From the NCBI RefSeq assembly GCF_050433125.1, contig NZ_JBNPXV010000008.1:62001-126000 (forward strand): 64,000 bases of DNA. The letters run 5' to 3'. Shown here one piece after another: positions 40,589-50,491 of this stretch. The stretch comes from Roseimarinus sediminis. GTDB taxonomy: Bacteria; Bacteroidota; Bacteroidia; Bacteroidales; Prolixibacteraceae. Each line of letters opens with the position of its first letter. The stretch's first letter is position 1. The notes under the pieces were generated by a model. That model was not told the origin of the DNA, did not search any database, and saw only the letters and a list, made by a program, of their open reading frames with translations. Made by a program: the position numbers and the translations under genes.

Positions 40589-43500
40589 TTACTCATGACG
40601 GCGATCGTCGACCGACTTTTGCAATTCCATCTCAATTCTTCGCAATTTATCTTCTTCGAGAATTTTCCTGTATTCAAAAGGAATCACCTTTACAAACTTG
40701 GGCAGGTATTCATCCCAGTTGGTTAGAATCCGGGCTGCGAGATTACTACGGGTTTGCATCAGATGCTCGCTAATAAGCGTTTGCAATTCAACCACATCGG
40801 CCTTGTCTTCAACCGTTGTCAGTTCAACCAGCCCCTTGTTGCAGTAGTAGTCAAAATCACCATCCACATCGAGCACGTAGGCAATTCCGCCGCTCATGCC
40901 TGCAGCAAAGTTTCGTCCGGTTTTACCAAGTACAACCACACGGCCACCAGTCATGTACTCACAACAGTGATCGCCGGTACCTTCAACTACTGCATTGGCA
41001 CCTGAATTACGTACTGCAAACCGTTCGCCAACCACACCGCGTATGTAAACTTTACCACCGGTTGCACCATAAAGTGTTGTGTTACCAACAATAATATTTT
41101 CTGAAGGATCGAAGGTTGATTTTGAGCGGGGCACGACGGTAATGTTTCCTCCCGACAAGCCTTTACCCAAATAGTCGTTCGAATCGCCCTGCAGACGGAA
41201 TGTAACTCCTTTTACGAGGAAAGCCCCGAAGCTCTGGCCTGCCGAACCATGGAAAATACAATTGATGGTATCTTCGGGGAGGGCTGCTTCGCCATAACGT
41301 TTCGAAATTTCACCCGATAAGGTTGCACCCACTGCGCGTTGCACATTGCTGATGTCTTTTTCGATCCACACCCTTTGTTTGCTTTTGATGGCCGGATTGG
41401 CTTCACGAATCAGGGTGCGATCGAGGTGGTCGTCAAGATTCAGCGTATTGGGATGCACATTGCGTATGGAATAAATTTCAGCTTCTTTGGGTTTGTATAG
41501 GATGTTGCTGAAATCTATTTTTTCTGATTTCCAGTTTTGAACACGCTGGTCTACTTCGAGCAGTTCAGGGCGCCCAACCACTTCGTCGAGTTTTGTATAG
41601 CCCATCACGGCAAGCGTTTCCCTAACCTCTTCGGCCAAAAAGCGGAAGAAATTGATCACGTAATCGGCTTTCCCAATGAAACGGTCGCGAAGCTCCTGAC
41701 GCTGGGTTGCGATACCCATGGGACAGGTATTCAAATGGCATTTGCGCATCATCACACAGCCCAGGACAATGAGTGCCGAAGTGCTAAAACCAAATTCCTC
41801 GGCTCCCAGACATGCCATTTTTACTACATCGAGCCCCGTTTTAAGCTGCCCGTCGACCTGTAGTTTCACCCTGCGACGAAGATCGTTCATTACGAGGGTT
41901 TGCTGGGTTTCGGAGATGCCCAGTTCGGGAGGCAAACCGGCATGTTTTATCGAGCTGGCAGGAGAAGCTCCTGTTCCACCATCATGACCGGCAATGATAA
42001 TGATATCGGAGAAGGCCTTGGCCACACCCGCAGCAATGGTTCCAACCCCGGCTTCAGCTACCAGTTTAACTGAAACTTTTGCTGAAGGATTGGCGCATTT
42101 CAGGTCGTAAATAAGCTGTGCAAGGTCCTCTATGGAATAAATATCGTGATGAGGCGGTGGCGAGATCAGCGTAATACCGGGTGTTGAATTCCGGGTTTTA
42201 GCGATGATCTTATTGACCTTAAATCCGGGCAACTGTCCGCCCTCTCCCGGCTTTGCTCCCTGAGCTATTTTAATTTGTAATTCTTCGGCATTGGCCAGGT
42301 AATTATTGGTCACCCCAAAACGTCCCGAAGCAATTTGCTTGATTTTACTGTTTTTAATGGTTCCGAAACGTTCGGGGTCTTCGCCTCCTTCGCCTGTATT
42401 GCTGCGTCCGCCAATGGTATTCATGGCGATTGCCAGCGCTTCGTGTGCTTCCTTGCTAATAGAACCATACGACATGGCCCCGGTTACAAAACGACGCATA
42501 ATGTCTTCAACTGGTTCTACTTCGGAGATATCAATTGGCTTCGTCGCTGGTTTTACTTTTAGAAAACCCCTGATAAAGTGGGTTTTATTTTCTTCATTAA
42601 TGCGACTTGAGTATTCTTTGAATTTAGCATAATCATTGGTTCGTGTACTCCATTGCAGTAAGCCAATCGTTTCGGGATTCCAGGCATGTCGTTCGCCATC
42701 GCGGCGATAATGGTAGACGCCCGAGCTTTCTAAATGAAATTTCGCATTGGTTTGTTCAAAAGCTTTCTGATGAAACATTAAGGCCTCGGCAGCCAGTTCC
42801 TTTAAGCCAACACCGCCAATTCGGCTGGGCGTTCCCTTAAAATATTTATTAATCAGATCGGGATGAACTCCCAGTGCTTCAAAAATCTGTGCACCATGGT
42901 AGCTTCTCAGGGTGGATATACCCATTTTTGAGAAAATCTTGAGCAAGCCCTTTTCGATTGACTTGATGTAATTTTTACGCGCTACACCATATTCCATTTC
43001 AATCTCACCAGCTTTTACCAGATCGTCGATGGCTGCAAAAGCCAGGTAGGGATTTACAATACTGGCACCATAGCCGTATAAAAGCGCAAAGTGCATGACC
43101 TCGCGTGCTTCGGCTGTTTCTACTATGATACCAATCTGCATCCTCTTTTTTACCTGAATAAGGTGATGGTGCACGGCAGCTGTAACCAGCAATGAAGGCA
43201 GCGCAGCCATTTCCTTGCTAATGTGCCGGTCGGAAAGAATAATGAAGTTCTGCTCATCATCGACCGCTTTTTCAGCCAGGGCCAGAATGTTCTCCAGTGC
43301 TTTCTTAAATCCTTTTTCTCCCTCTTTCGCAGGAAAAACCATGGGAATGGTGGCATGCGTGAAGTACTCATCCTTGATGTCCTTTATTTTACCAAGGTCG
43401 GTATTGGTAATTATCGGATGACGAAACCTGATCATTTTGGCATGCTCAGGGTTTTCTTCCAGAATGTTTTTATTAACTGAGCCAATGTAATTGGTGAGCG

Positions 43501-45127
43501 ACATTACCAGTTCTTCGCGTATGGGATCGATGGGCGGATTGGTCACCTGCGCAAACAATTGCTTAAAATAGTTGAAAAAACGCTGTGGCTTTTCTGAGAA
43601 GGCAGCCAGGGGCGTATCATTTCCCATCGATGAAGTGGGCTCCATACCATTGACCGACATGCCCTTGATCATTATTGACACGTCCTCTTTTGAATATCCG
43701 AATTCTTTCAGATAGGTTTCATACTCACTCCCCATCGATGAAGGTACCCTTTGTTTTACCTCGATGTCCTCGAGCATCAGACGGTTTTCATTGATCCAGT
43801 TCTGGTAGGGATTTCGCTGGGTTAACTCTTTTTTCACTTCCTGGTCGGGGATGATAATTCCCAGTTTGGTATCGACCAACAATATTTTTCCCGGGCGCAG
43901 TCTTCCTTTTTCCTTCACATTTTCGGGGGCGATATCCTGAACACCTACCTCGGAGCCCATCACTATCATATCGTCGTGGGTGATGATGTAGCGCGAAGGC
44001 CGCAAACCGTTTCGGTCGAGCGTACCACCAATGTAACGTCCGTCGGAGAAAACAATCGATGCCGGTCCGTCCCAGGGTTCCATAATGGTGGAGTGGTATT
44101 CATAAAATGCTTTTAAACTATCAGGGATCGGATTTTTATCATTGAACGATTCCGGAATCATCATACACAGGGCATGATGCATCGGCCGTCCTGCCATGTA
44201 TAAAAACTCAAGTACATTATCGAACGAGGCAGAGTCGCTTTTATCAGGTTCAATAATTGGAAGTACTTTTTTCAGATCATCGCCAAAAACTTCCGATTTC
44301 AGTAACGATTCACGGGCATGCATCCAAAGGCGGTTGCCCTTTACCGTATTGATTTCACCATTGTGGGCAACAATGCGGAAAGGCTGTGCCAAATCCCAGG
44401 TGGGAAATGTGTTGGTACTAAAGCGAGAATGTATCAGAGCAATCGCACTTTTTAAAGCAGGATCCTGCAAATCGAGAAAATAACCCGGCACCTGATCAGG
44501 GGTTAGCATTCCCTTATAAATCATCACCTTGGTCGACAGGCTGGGGAAATAAAACGCCTTTTTGTATTTCAGTTTTGAATTTCGGATTTCATTTTCACTC
44601 AACTTACGCACCACATACAGCTTGCGTTCGAGCGCTTCCTGTTCGCGCTTCACAATCGACTTTACAAACACCTGAACCACCTTTGGTTCGGTTCTTAGAG
44701 CGATTTCACCAGGTGCTTTTGAATCGACGGGTACATTTCGTACATGAAACAAATCGAGATCTTCTTCGAGACAAAACTTCTTAAAGGTAGAAATACACAA
44801 ATCGGCCTCTTTTCTGTTTTTAGGCAGAAACAACAAGCCGGTTCCATACTGACCTGGTGCAGGTACATCAATCCCCAGTTTGCTTATAAAATCGTGAGGT
44901 ACCTGAATTTGTATGCCGGCCCCATCGCCTGTTTTGGCATCAGCTCCTGTGGCACCACGATGATCCATGCGGGCAAGCACCTCAAGTCCCCGCTTTACTA
45001 TATCGTGCGATTTAAGCCCTTTGATGCTGGCTACAAATCCAATTCCACAATTATCATGTTCGTTCGACGGATCATACATACCCTGTGCCGAGGGCAATCC
45101 CATTTGCATTTCGATTTCCTTTTTCAT
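40589..45127 (-). CDS. gltB: Glutamate synthase large (alpha) subunit
   Basis: 1512 aa, full length. The glutaminase nucleophile is expected at Cys27 in 'NEHDNCGIGFVASI', with a short propeptide before it. The central domain is followed by the FMN synthase domain containing 'SPPPHHDIYSIEDLAQLIYDLK' and the [3Fe-4S] motif 'CVMMRKCHLNTCPMGIATQ'. The C-terminal GXGXG beta-helix has 'GGNITVVP' and 'GATGGKVYIRG'. It makes two glutamates from glutamine and 2-oxoglutarate. A good promoter lies about 110 bp upstream. Confidence 0.97.
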   Translation of the reverse strand: MKKEIEMQMGLPSAQGMYDPSNEHDNCGIGFVASIKGLKSHDIVKRGLEVLARMDHRGATGADAKTGDGAGIQIQVPHDFISKLGIDVPAPGQYGTGLLFLPKNRKEADLCISTFKKFCLEEDLDLFHVRNVPVDSKAPGEIALRTEPKVVQVFVKSIVKREQEALERKLYVVRKLSENEIRNSKLKYKKAFYFPSLSTKVMIYKGMLTPDQVPGYFLDLQDPALKSAIALIHSRFSTNTFPTWDLAQPFRIVAHNGEINTVKGNRLWMHARESLLKSEVFGDDLKKVLPIIEPDKSDSASFDNVLEFLYMAGRPMHHALCMMIPESFNDKNPIPDSLKAFYEYHSTIMEPWDGPASIVFSDGRYIGGTLDRNGLRPSRYIITHDDMIVMGSEVGVQDIAPENVKEKGRLRPGKILLVDTKLGIIIPDQEVKKELTQRNPYQNWINENRLMLEDIEVKQRVPSSMGSEYETYLKEFGYSKEDVSIMIKGMSVNGMEPTSSMGNDTPLAAFSEKPQRFFNYFKQLFAQVTNPPIDPIREELVMSLTNYIGSVNKNILEENPEHAKMIRFRHPIITNTDLGKIKDIKDEYFTHATIPMVFPAKEGEKGFKKALENILALAEKAVDDEQNFIILSDRHISKEMAALPSLLVTAAVHHHLIQVKKRMQIGIIVETAEAREVMHFALLYGYGASIVNPYLAFAAIDDLVKAGEIEMEYGVARKNYIKSIEKGLLKIFSKMGISTLRSYHGAQIFEALGVHPDLINKYFKGTPSRIGGVGLKELAAEALMFHQKAFEQTNAKFHLESSGVYHYRRDGERHAWNPETIGLLQWSTRTNDYAKFKEYSSRINEENKTHFIRGFLKVKPATKPIDISEVEPVEDIMRRFVTGAMSYGSISKEAHEALAIAMNTIGGRSNTGEGGEDPERFGTIKNSKIKQIASGRFGVTNNYLANAEELQIKIAQGAKPGEGGQLPGFKVNKIIAKTRNSTPGITLISPPPHHDIYSIEDLAQLIYDLKCANPSAKVSVKLVAEAGVGTIAAGVAKAFSDIIIIAGHDGGTGASPASSIKHAGLPPELGISETQQTLVMNDLRRRVKLQVDGQLKTGLDVVKMACLGAEEFGFSTSALIVLGCVMMRKCHLNTCPMGIATQRQELRDRFIGKADYVINFFRFLAEEVRETLAVMGYTKLDEVVGRPELLEVDQRVQNWKSEKIDFSNILYKPKEAEIYSIRNVHPNTLNLDDHLDRTLIREANPAIKSKQRVWIEKDISNVQRAVGATLSGEISKRYGEAALPEDTINCIFHGSAGQSFGAFLVKGVTFRLQGDSNDYLGKGLSGGNITVVPRSKSTFDPSENIIVGNTTLYGATGGKVYIRGVVGERFAVRNSGANAVVEGTGDHCCEYMTGGRVVVLGKTGRNFAAGMSGGIAYVLDVDGDFDYYCNKGLVELTTVEDKADVVELQTLISEHLMQTRSNLAARILTNWDEYLPKFVKVIPFEYRKILEEDKLRRIEMELQKSVDDRRHE

Positions 45128-45238
45128 ATACCTTTGCTTTAGTACACCTCAAAAATAACAACAATTAATTTGTCATCTTTTTTGATCATGTCATTACATT
45201 TAGTAAGCAATAAATCCCGTTTTCCTAAAAAGTGAAAT

Positions 45239-45270
45239 CAAAAGTAGGATTTTTGTAAATATAAAACAAT
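45239..45270 (-). promoter_or_regulatory. Bacteroidota-type promoter for gltBD
   Basis: On the minus strand: ATTG (45270-45267, one mismatch to TTTG), a 20-bp spacer and TACTTTTG (45246-45239). The remaining intergenic DNA up to argH (45271-45577) shows no gene or strong hairpin. Confidence 0.6.
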
Positions 45271-45577
45271 GGATTGAAAATACACGGCAAGGTATTAAAT
45301 ATAAGAAAAGGAGAAGACAACTGGACACACAACTCAAGCAAACAAGGCCAAGTTGCTCTATTAATGCCACTTACATAAAACATCCTTTAATAAACGGGAT
45401 AATACAGGCGAAGCTAATTTATACTGGTTTTTTCGTGCAAAAAAGCATCGATCTTCTATTTTTGTTATTCTATGTATTGATTTCGTATTCTTCTACCCTA
45501 CAACGCCTTAAAGAAAGAAAAGCCGGACATGTATCTGGATAGCGCCACCCTTCAAACAATTCTTTGTTAATTTTATA

Positions 45578-46939
45578 TTACGAAATCGTGAGCAGGGAAG
45601 CGATGGCTTTATCGACTTTCTCAAAATTAAAATCAGCAATAACCTGCTCCATTTTTTGAGCAATTTTATCGTTGCAAAGGTTACCAATACTTCCTTCGTG
45701 GGTATGCTTCACTTTTTTCACCGGTACGTAGTTGCCATCCATGATCTTTTGAGCCACGTGCTTGTATGCATCGCGAAATGGCATGCCTTCATTCACCAGT
45801 TTATTCACCTCTTCAACACTAAAAATAAGGTCGTAACGTTTGTCATCGAGTGCATTCCTGTTGATTTTCATATTATCGATGGCATAAGCAGCAATTTTCA
45901 GGCAATCTTTCAGCTCATCAAAAGCAGGAACAAATACTTCCTTAACAATCTGCAAGTCACGAAAGTAACCACTGGGCAAGTTGTTTGTAACCGATGTAAT
46001 GCTTACCGGGAGTGCCTGTAATTTATTGCACCGGGCCCGCAGCAATTCAAATACATCGGGATTTTTTTTGTGCGGCATGATACTCGAACCAGTAGTCATA
46101 TTGTCGGGCAGCTTAACAAAGCCAAAATTCTGACTGGTAAAAAGACACACATCATAAGCCATTTTTGAAAGGGTTGCAGCAATGGACGAAAGGGCAAAAG
46201 CAATTGTTTTTTCAACTTTCCCGCGCCCCATCTGTGCGTAAACCACATTGTAGTTCATCTGGTCGAAGCCCATGAGGTCGGTTGTAAGTTGACGGTTCAA
46301 TGGAAAGCTTGAACCATAACCGGCTGCCGAACCCAGCGGATTCTGGTTGGTTATTTTCCATGCAGCATTTAAGAGCTGAAGGTCATCGCTAAGGCTCTCG
46401 GCATAGGCTCCAAACCACAATCCGAACGACGACGGCATGGCTACCTGCAGGTGGGTATAACCGGGTATAAGCACGTCGCGCCCTTCTTCACTGCGGCGAA
46501 TCAGCACCTGAAACAAATCGTCGGACAGGTCGACCAGTTGCCTTATTTCACTTCGAGCATAAAGTTTCACATCAACCAGCACCTGATCGTTGCGCGACCT
46601 GCCGCTATGGATCTTTTTGCCCATATCGCCCAATTTGCGTGTGAGCATGAGCTCTACCTGCGAATGAACATCTTCAATTCCTTCTTCAATTTCAAAAGTG
46701 CCCTGAGTAATCTGCCGATAAATTGAATGCAGTTCGTTGATCAACTTAGGCAACTCATCGTCCTTGATTAAACCAATGCTATGTAACATCTTCACATGAG
46801 CCAACGACCCGATTACATCGAAGGGAGCCAGCACCTTATCGAGTTCCCGATCGTTGCCAATGGTAAATTTTTCGATTAGCTCATCAACAGGAATTCCCTT
46901 TTCCCAAATTTTCTCAACATGCTTTTTATGTTCACTCAT
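45578..46939 (-). CDS. argH: Argininosuccinate lyase
   Basis: 453-aa fumarase-superfamily enzyme that releases arginine and fumarate from argininosuccinate. Signature 'GSSIMPHKKNPDVFELLRARC' (about 279-299) holds the catalytic serine loop; 'HSRSGRNDQVL'-type sequence 'KIHSGRSRNDQVLVDVKL' and 'GYTHLQVAMPSSFG' with the general-acid His are intact. It is transcribed away from the glycosyltransferases. TATTTTTG on the minus strand (46971-46964) matches the -7 element. Confidence 0.96.
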   Translation of the reverse strand: MSEHKKHVEKIWEKGIPVDELIEKFTIGNDRELDKVLAPFDVIGSLAHVKMLHSIGLIKDDELPKLINELHSIYRQITQGTFEIEEGIEDVHSQVELMLTRKLGDMGKKIHSGRSRNDQVLVDVKLYARSEIRQLVDLSDDLFQVLIRRSEEGRDVLIPGYTHLQVAMPSSFGLWFGAYAESLSDDLQLLNAAWKITNQNPLGSAAGYGSSFPLNRQLTTDLMGFDQMNYNVVYAQMGRGKVEKTIAFALSSIAATLSKMAYDVCLFTSQNFGFVKLPDNMTTGSSIMPHKKNPDVFELLRARCNKLQALPVSITSVTNNLPSGYFRDLQIVKEVFVPAFDELKDCLKIAAYAIDNMKINRNALDDKRYDLIFSVEEVNKLVNEGMPFRDAYKHVAQKIMDGNYVPVKKVKHTHEGSIGNLCNDKIAQKMEQVIADFNFEKVDKAIASLLTIS

Positions 46940-47057
46940 GGCTTTAATTGCTAAATTGAATTACAAAAATACGCAAAAGACAGCAAGATAACGAAAATGT
47001 TAAATGCCGAAACTAAGGCTTATTCGTAAAGTTTTATTTATTTTGAAACTACAAAGT

Positions 47058-48728
47058 ATGAGATACAATAAACAAATAACATTCCTCCTGATTCTGATTG
47101 TTGTGTTGGTACAACTTGCAGGAATGACGCTTCCCTTTACGGGAGATGCAGGAAAGTATGCAGCCATCAGTAAGAACATCTATCAGGATCATGAGTTTCT
47201 GAAACTAAGCATCCACCAGGCTCCCTATTATCAAAAACCCCCCTTGCTGATGTGGTTATCAGCTGCAGGCTATTTCCTTTTTGGCGAAGTCAATAATTTC
47301 ACCACACGACTGTTTCCGCTACTCTTTTCCCTGCTGATGTTACTGGCCGTTGAGCGCCTGGGCAGCATGTTTTACGACCGGAAAACCGGAAAAAGAGCCG
47401 CAATGTTTATGGGAACCAGCCTGATTTATTTCTTTTACAACAGCGATCTTCATACCGATGTAATTCTGGCAAGCTGTACCACGGTTGCCATTTGGCAACT
47501 CGCAGTTTTCGTTGAAAAACGTTGCTGGCTTAATCTGATTGCCGGTTTCGCTTTTACCGGACTGGCAGTTTTAAGTAAAGGGCCTCTCGGTTTAGCTGTA
47601 CCAGCCTTTGCCCTTGGATCACATCTCCTGTTAAAAAAAGATTTTCGTTCAATTTTTCACCCAGCCTGGCTGGTTGGTCTGCTCATCACTACAGCGCTTG
47701 TATTTCCGTATATGAAAACACTGTACGACACTTTTGGCTGGGAAGGACCTAAATTCTTTTTGTGGACCAACAATGCAGGGCGCATATCAGGAGAATACCG
47801 CAGTAACAGTGCCGATCCTTTCTTTTATTTATACAATCTGGTAGTTTTCACCGTACCCTGGGCCCTGTTTTTTGCCGGAGGACTTGTACAACGACTTATC
47901 CATTTATTTAAGAAAAACAGTGTTTTCAACAAGGAATATTACACACTGGGAGCAGCACTTTTGCTCATCATCATCCTTTCGTTTGCCAGTATGCAGGCAC
48001 CCAATTATTTCTATCCGGCCATTCCTTTGCTTGCCATCGCTGCCGCACAGTTTTTTGGCAGCATCTTCGATCATGAATCACGATTTCAGCGACTTACAGA
48101 ACGACTCCAAAGGGTTCAAAACGGCATACTATGGGCCATTGCACTGCTCGCCGTGATTTACCTCTTCCCTCTTCACAACTGGCTTTACCTGACCATTCTG
48201 TTACTGCTGGCGATAGCGGGTATCGTACTAAGCCTGAGAGGAAGCGGAAGTTGGCAACGCATTGTTGCTCCATCGGTAATTTCAATTGTTGCCTTGTTTT
48301 TTGTGATCAATGCCCATGTGATGCCACAGCTCTTCAGCTACCAGGCATCGATCAGGGCCGCTGAAATATACAACCGGGAAGCCAGCGATGATGCAGTATT
48401 TTATACTTTTGGCTATGCACAGTTTGAGCTTTTTTTCTATGCCAAAACCGAAGGGCATAAAATAATCACCGAAGGGCATCAGGACGACCCGGTAAACATT
48501 ACACTTGATGAGGCCCTTGCACAAGATCCCGATGCCTGGTACCTGACTGATGAGAATAGTTTCAGACAGCTTGAACAAAAAGCCATGCATATAGAAAAGG
48601 TTTACAGCTTCGACCATTATTACCTTACCGATGTAAACCTGAAATTACTAAATCCCAAAACCAGAGCACAGTCCTTTCAAAAAATCTACCTGGTTAAAAC
48701 AGGCGAAGGAAAGAAGGGCCCCAATTGA
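47058..48728 (+). CDS. Membrane glycosyltransferase, ArnT/PMT-like, copy 1
   Basis: 556 aa from ATG 47058 (an in-frame ATG at 47004 would add 18 basic residues). About 11-12 membrane helices. The first periplasmic loop has 'FTGDAGKYAAISKNIYQDHEF' and 'YYQKPPLLMWLSAAGYFLFG', as in GT39/GT83 polyprenyl-phosphate-sugar transferases. The C-terminal soluble part ends with 'DPDAWYLTDENSF'. It probably transfers a sugar to lipid A or a surface glycan. It is 20 bp from a paralog. Confidence 0.82.
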   Translation: MRYNKQITFLLILIVVLVQLAGMTLPFTGDAGKYAAISKNIYQDHEFLKLSIHQAPYYQKPPLLMWLSAAGYFLFGEVNNFTTRLFPLLFSLLMLLAVERLGSMFYDRKTGKRAAMFMGTSLIYFFYNSDLHTDVILASCTTVAIWQLAVFVEKRCWLNLIAGFAFTGLAVLSKGPLGLAVPAFALGSHLLLKKDFRSIFHPAWLVGLLITTALVFPYMKTLYDTFGWEGPKFFLWTNNAGRISGEYRSNSADPFFYLYNLVVFTVPWALFFAGGLVQRLIHLFKKNSVFNKEYYTLGAALLLIIILSFASMQAPNYFYPAIPLLAIAAAQFFGSIFDHESRFQRLTERLQRVQNGILWAIALLAVIYLFPLHNWLYLTILLLLAIAGIVLSLRGSGSWQRIVAPSVISIVALFFVINAHVMPQLFSYQASIRAAEIYNREASDDAVFYTFGYAQFELFFYAKTEGHKIITEGHQDDPVNITLDEALAQDPDAWYLTDENSFRQLEQKAMHIEKVYSFDHYYLTDVNLKLLNPKTRAQSFQKIYLVKTGEGKKGPN

Positions 48729-48748
48729 ACTGAAGACGTCTGCAAAAT

Positions 48749-50491
48749 ATGAATAAGAAATTGCCTGATCTCTATCTCACACTTCTGCTTGTTATACTGG
48801 CAGTGATCTACATTTCAGGGTTGTTTATCGATGTAACCCGCGATGCTTCAAAATACGCCTATGTAGCGCGTGAGATTATACAAACCGGCAACTGGATTGA
48901 TCTAAAGATTCATGGTGAAGCCTACGAACAAAAGCCCCACCTGATGTTCTGGCTCTCGGCACTGTCGTATAAATTGTTGGGGTATTCGAATTTCTCGTAC
49001 AAGTTGCCTGTTTTTTTGTTTTCACTGGCCGGCATCTTCTTCACCTACAAGCTTGGGCAAAGTACAGCCGGGAAAGAAGCAGGGCGTAAGGCTGCCTTGT
49101 TTACTGCTTTCTCTGTTATATTTATACTTTACAATCAGGATTTACATACCGATACTGTACTTTTTACCACTTCGGCTCTTGCCTTATGGCTCTTGCATGA
49201 ATACATTAAGAACCAACATGTCAGCCATCTGATTCTATCGGGGTTTGCACTGGGTTTGTGTCTCCTTACAAAAGGTCCCTTTGGTGTTATGCTGCCCTTT
49301 TTGTCGGTTGTCGCATTCCTGCTTTCACAAAAAAAATGGAAGATATTTTTCAATCTGCGATGGCTGCTTATGATTGGCATTGCTTTCCTGGTTGCCAGCC
49401 CGGTTTTCTACCAGATGTACAACAACTGGGGGTTTGAAGGAATCCGCTTTTTCTTTTTTGGAAACACCATCGGCCGTTTTACCGGTTCGTACCTGGGACA
49501 TACCCCCGACCCTACTTTCTATTTTCACAACATGGCCTACCTGCTCCTGCCATGGACCATTGTGTTTTTTGCCGGGCTTTACCAGCATATTCGTCGCGGA
49601 CTCAGAAAAACACTTTCCCCGGGATTACAGTATCTTACCTGGGGTTTTGTAGTGTTTTTGCTTTTAATTTCGATATCGGTATCGAAACTGCCCAATTACC
49701 TGATGGCTGCCCTTCCGCTGATGACAGTCATCATGGCTGTTGAATGGAACCGGCTGGCGCCGTACAACAGGCTCTTTTTTAAAATCCAGCAGGCAGTCAT
49801 TGTACTGATTTGGATTTTGGGAGCAGCTGCTGTTTATTTCTTTGGAAAAAAGCAGCTACCCATCCTGCTTCCTCTTCTTGCAACAGGATTTTTAGTTGTG
49901 CATTACACAACCAAGAAATATAACACCGAGCGCAGGCTCCTGCTACGGTCACTTACCGCACTTACTGTTCTGGGCTTATTACTCAACCTGATGATATTGC
50001 CGGTGCTTTTTGGTTATCAGGCACAACCAAGGGCTGCAGCTTATCTGAACCAACTGCCCGACAGCAAGATTCACTTATACAACTACCAGAAATCGGAGCT
50101 GAAACATCTAAGCTATTTGTGGGACGAAGAAGCTGCCGATACCATGCAGTTCAATCAAACTCCGGCAAAAAAGCATTTTTCCTTTAATTACGAATTGTTG
50201 TTTTACTGCCGTCATCAGGCGGCTCATATTGAACGCCCCGAAGAACTGAAAGCAGCACTGGCCATGCCCGATGCCTGGTTTTTCACCGACGAAGAAGGAA
50301 AAGCCGATATTTTAAGCCGGCAAGAAAGAATTGACACCATAATTAGCTATCAGCATTTCAGCCTTAAACGAACGGCCAAATACCTCTTTCCCGATGAAGG
50401 AAAGTCGCCTTTTGTAGCGCGCTATCTCATTCATCTTCCGAATCCCGAAACTGAAAATGCAGCGCAATCAAAGTTGCAGGCCGCTGAGTAA
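48749..50491 (+). CDS. Membrane glycosyltransferase, ArnT/PMT-like, copy 2
   Basis: 580 aa, paralog of the preceding gene. First loop 'DVTRDASKYAYVAREIIQTGNWIDLKIHGEAYEQKPHLMFWLSA', then 'YNQDLHTDTVLF', which matches copy 1 'YNSDLHTDVIL'. The C-terminal soluble portion has 'MPDAWFFTDEE', matching copy 1 'DPDAWYLTDEN', which shows a tandem duplication. Its 3' end overlaps the convergent argE-like gene by 24 bp. Confidence 0.82.
   Translation: MNKKLPDLYLTLLLVILAVIYISGLFIDVTRDASKYAYVAREIIQTGNWIDLKIHGEAYEQKPHLMFWLSALSYKLLGYSNFSYKLPVFLFSLAGIFFTYKLGQSTAGKEAGRKAALFTAFSVIFILYNQDLHTDTVLFTTSALALWLLHEYIKNQHVSHLILSGFALGLCLLTKGPFGVMLPFLSVVAFLLSQKKWKIFFNLRWLLMIGIAFLVASPVFYQMYNNWGFEGIRFFFFGNTIGRFTGSYLGHTPDPTFYFHNMAYLLLPWTIVFFAGLYQHIRRGLRKTLSPGLQYLTWGFVVFLLLISISVSKLPNYLMAALPLMTVIMAVEWNRLAPYNRLFFKIQQAVIVLIWILGAAAVYFFGKKQLPILLPLLATGFLVVHYTTKKYNTERRLLLRSLTALTVLGLLLNLMILPVLFGYQAQPRAAAYLNQLPDSKIHLYNYQKSELKHLSYLWDEEAADTMQFNQTPAKKHFSFNYELLFYCRHQAAHIERPEELKAALAMPDAWFFTDEEGKADILSRQERIDTIISYQHFSLKRTAKYLFPDEGKSPFVARYLIHLPNPETENAAQSKLQAAE

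Noticed and set aside
45271..45577. Possible tRNA or small RNA between gltB and argH
   Set aside because: No cloverleaf, T-loop sequence or strong hairpin was seen.
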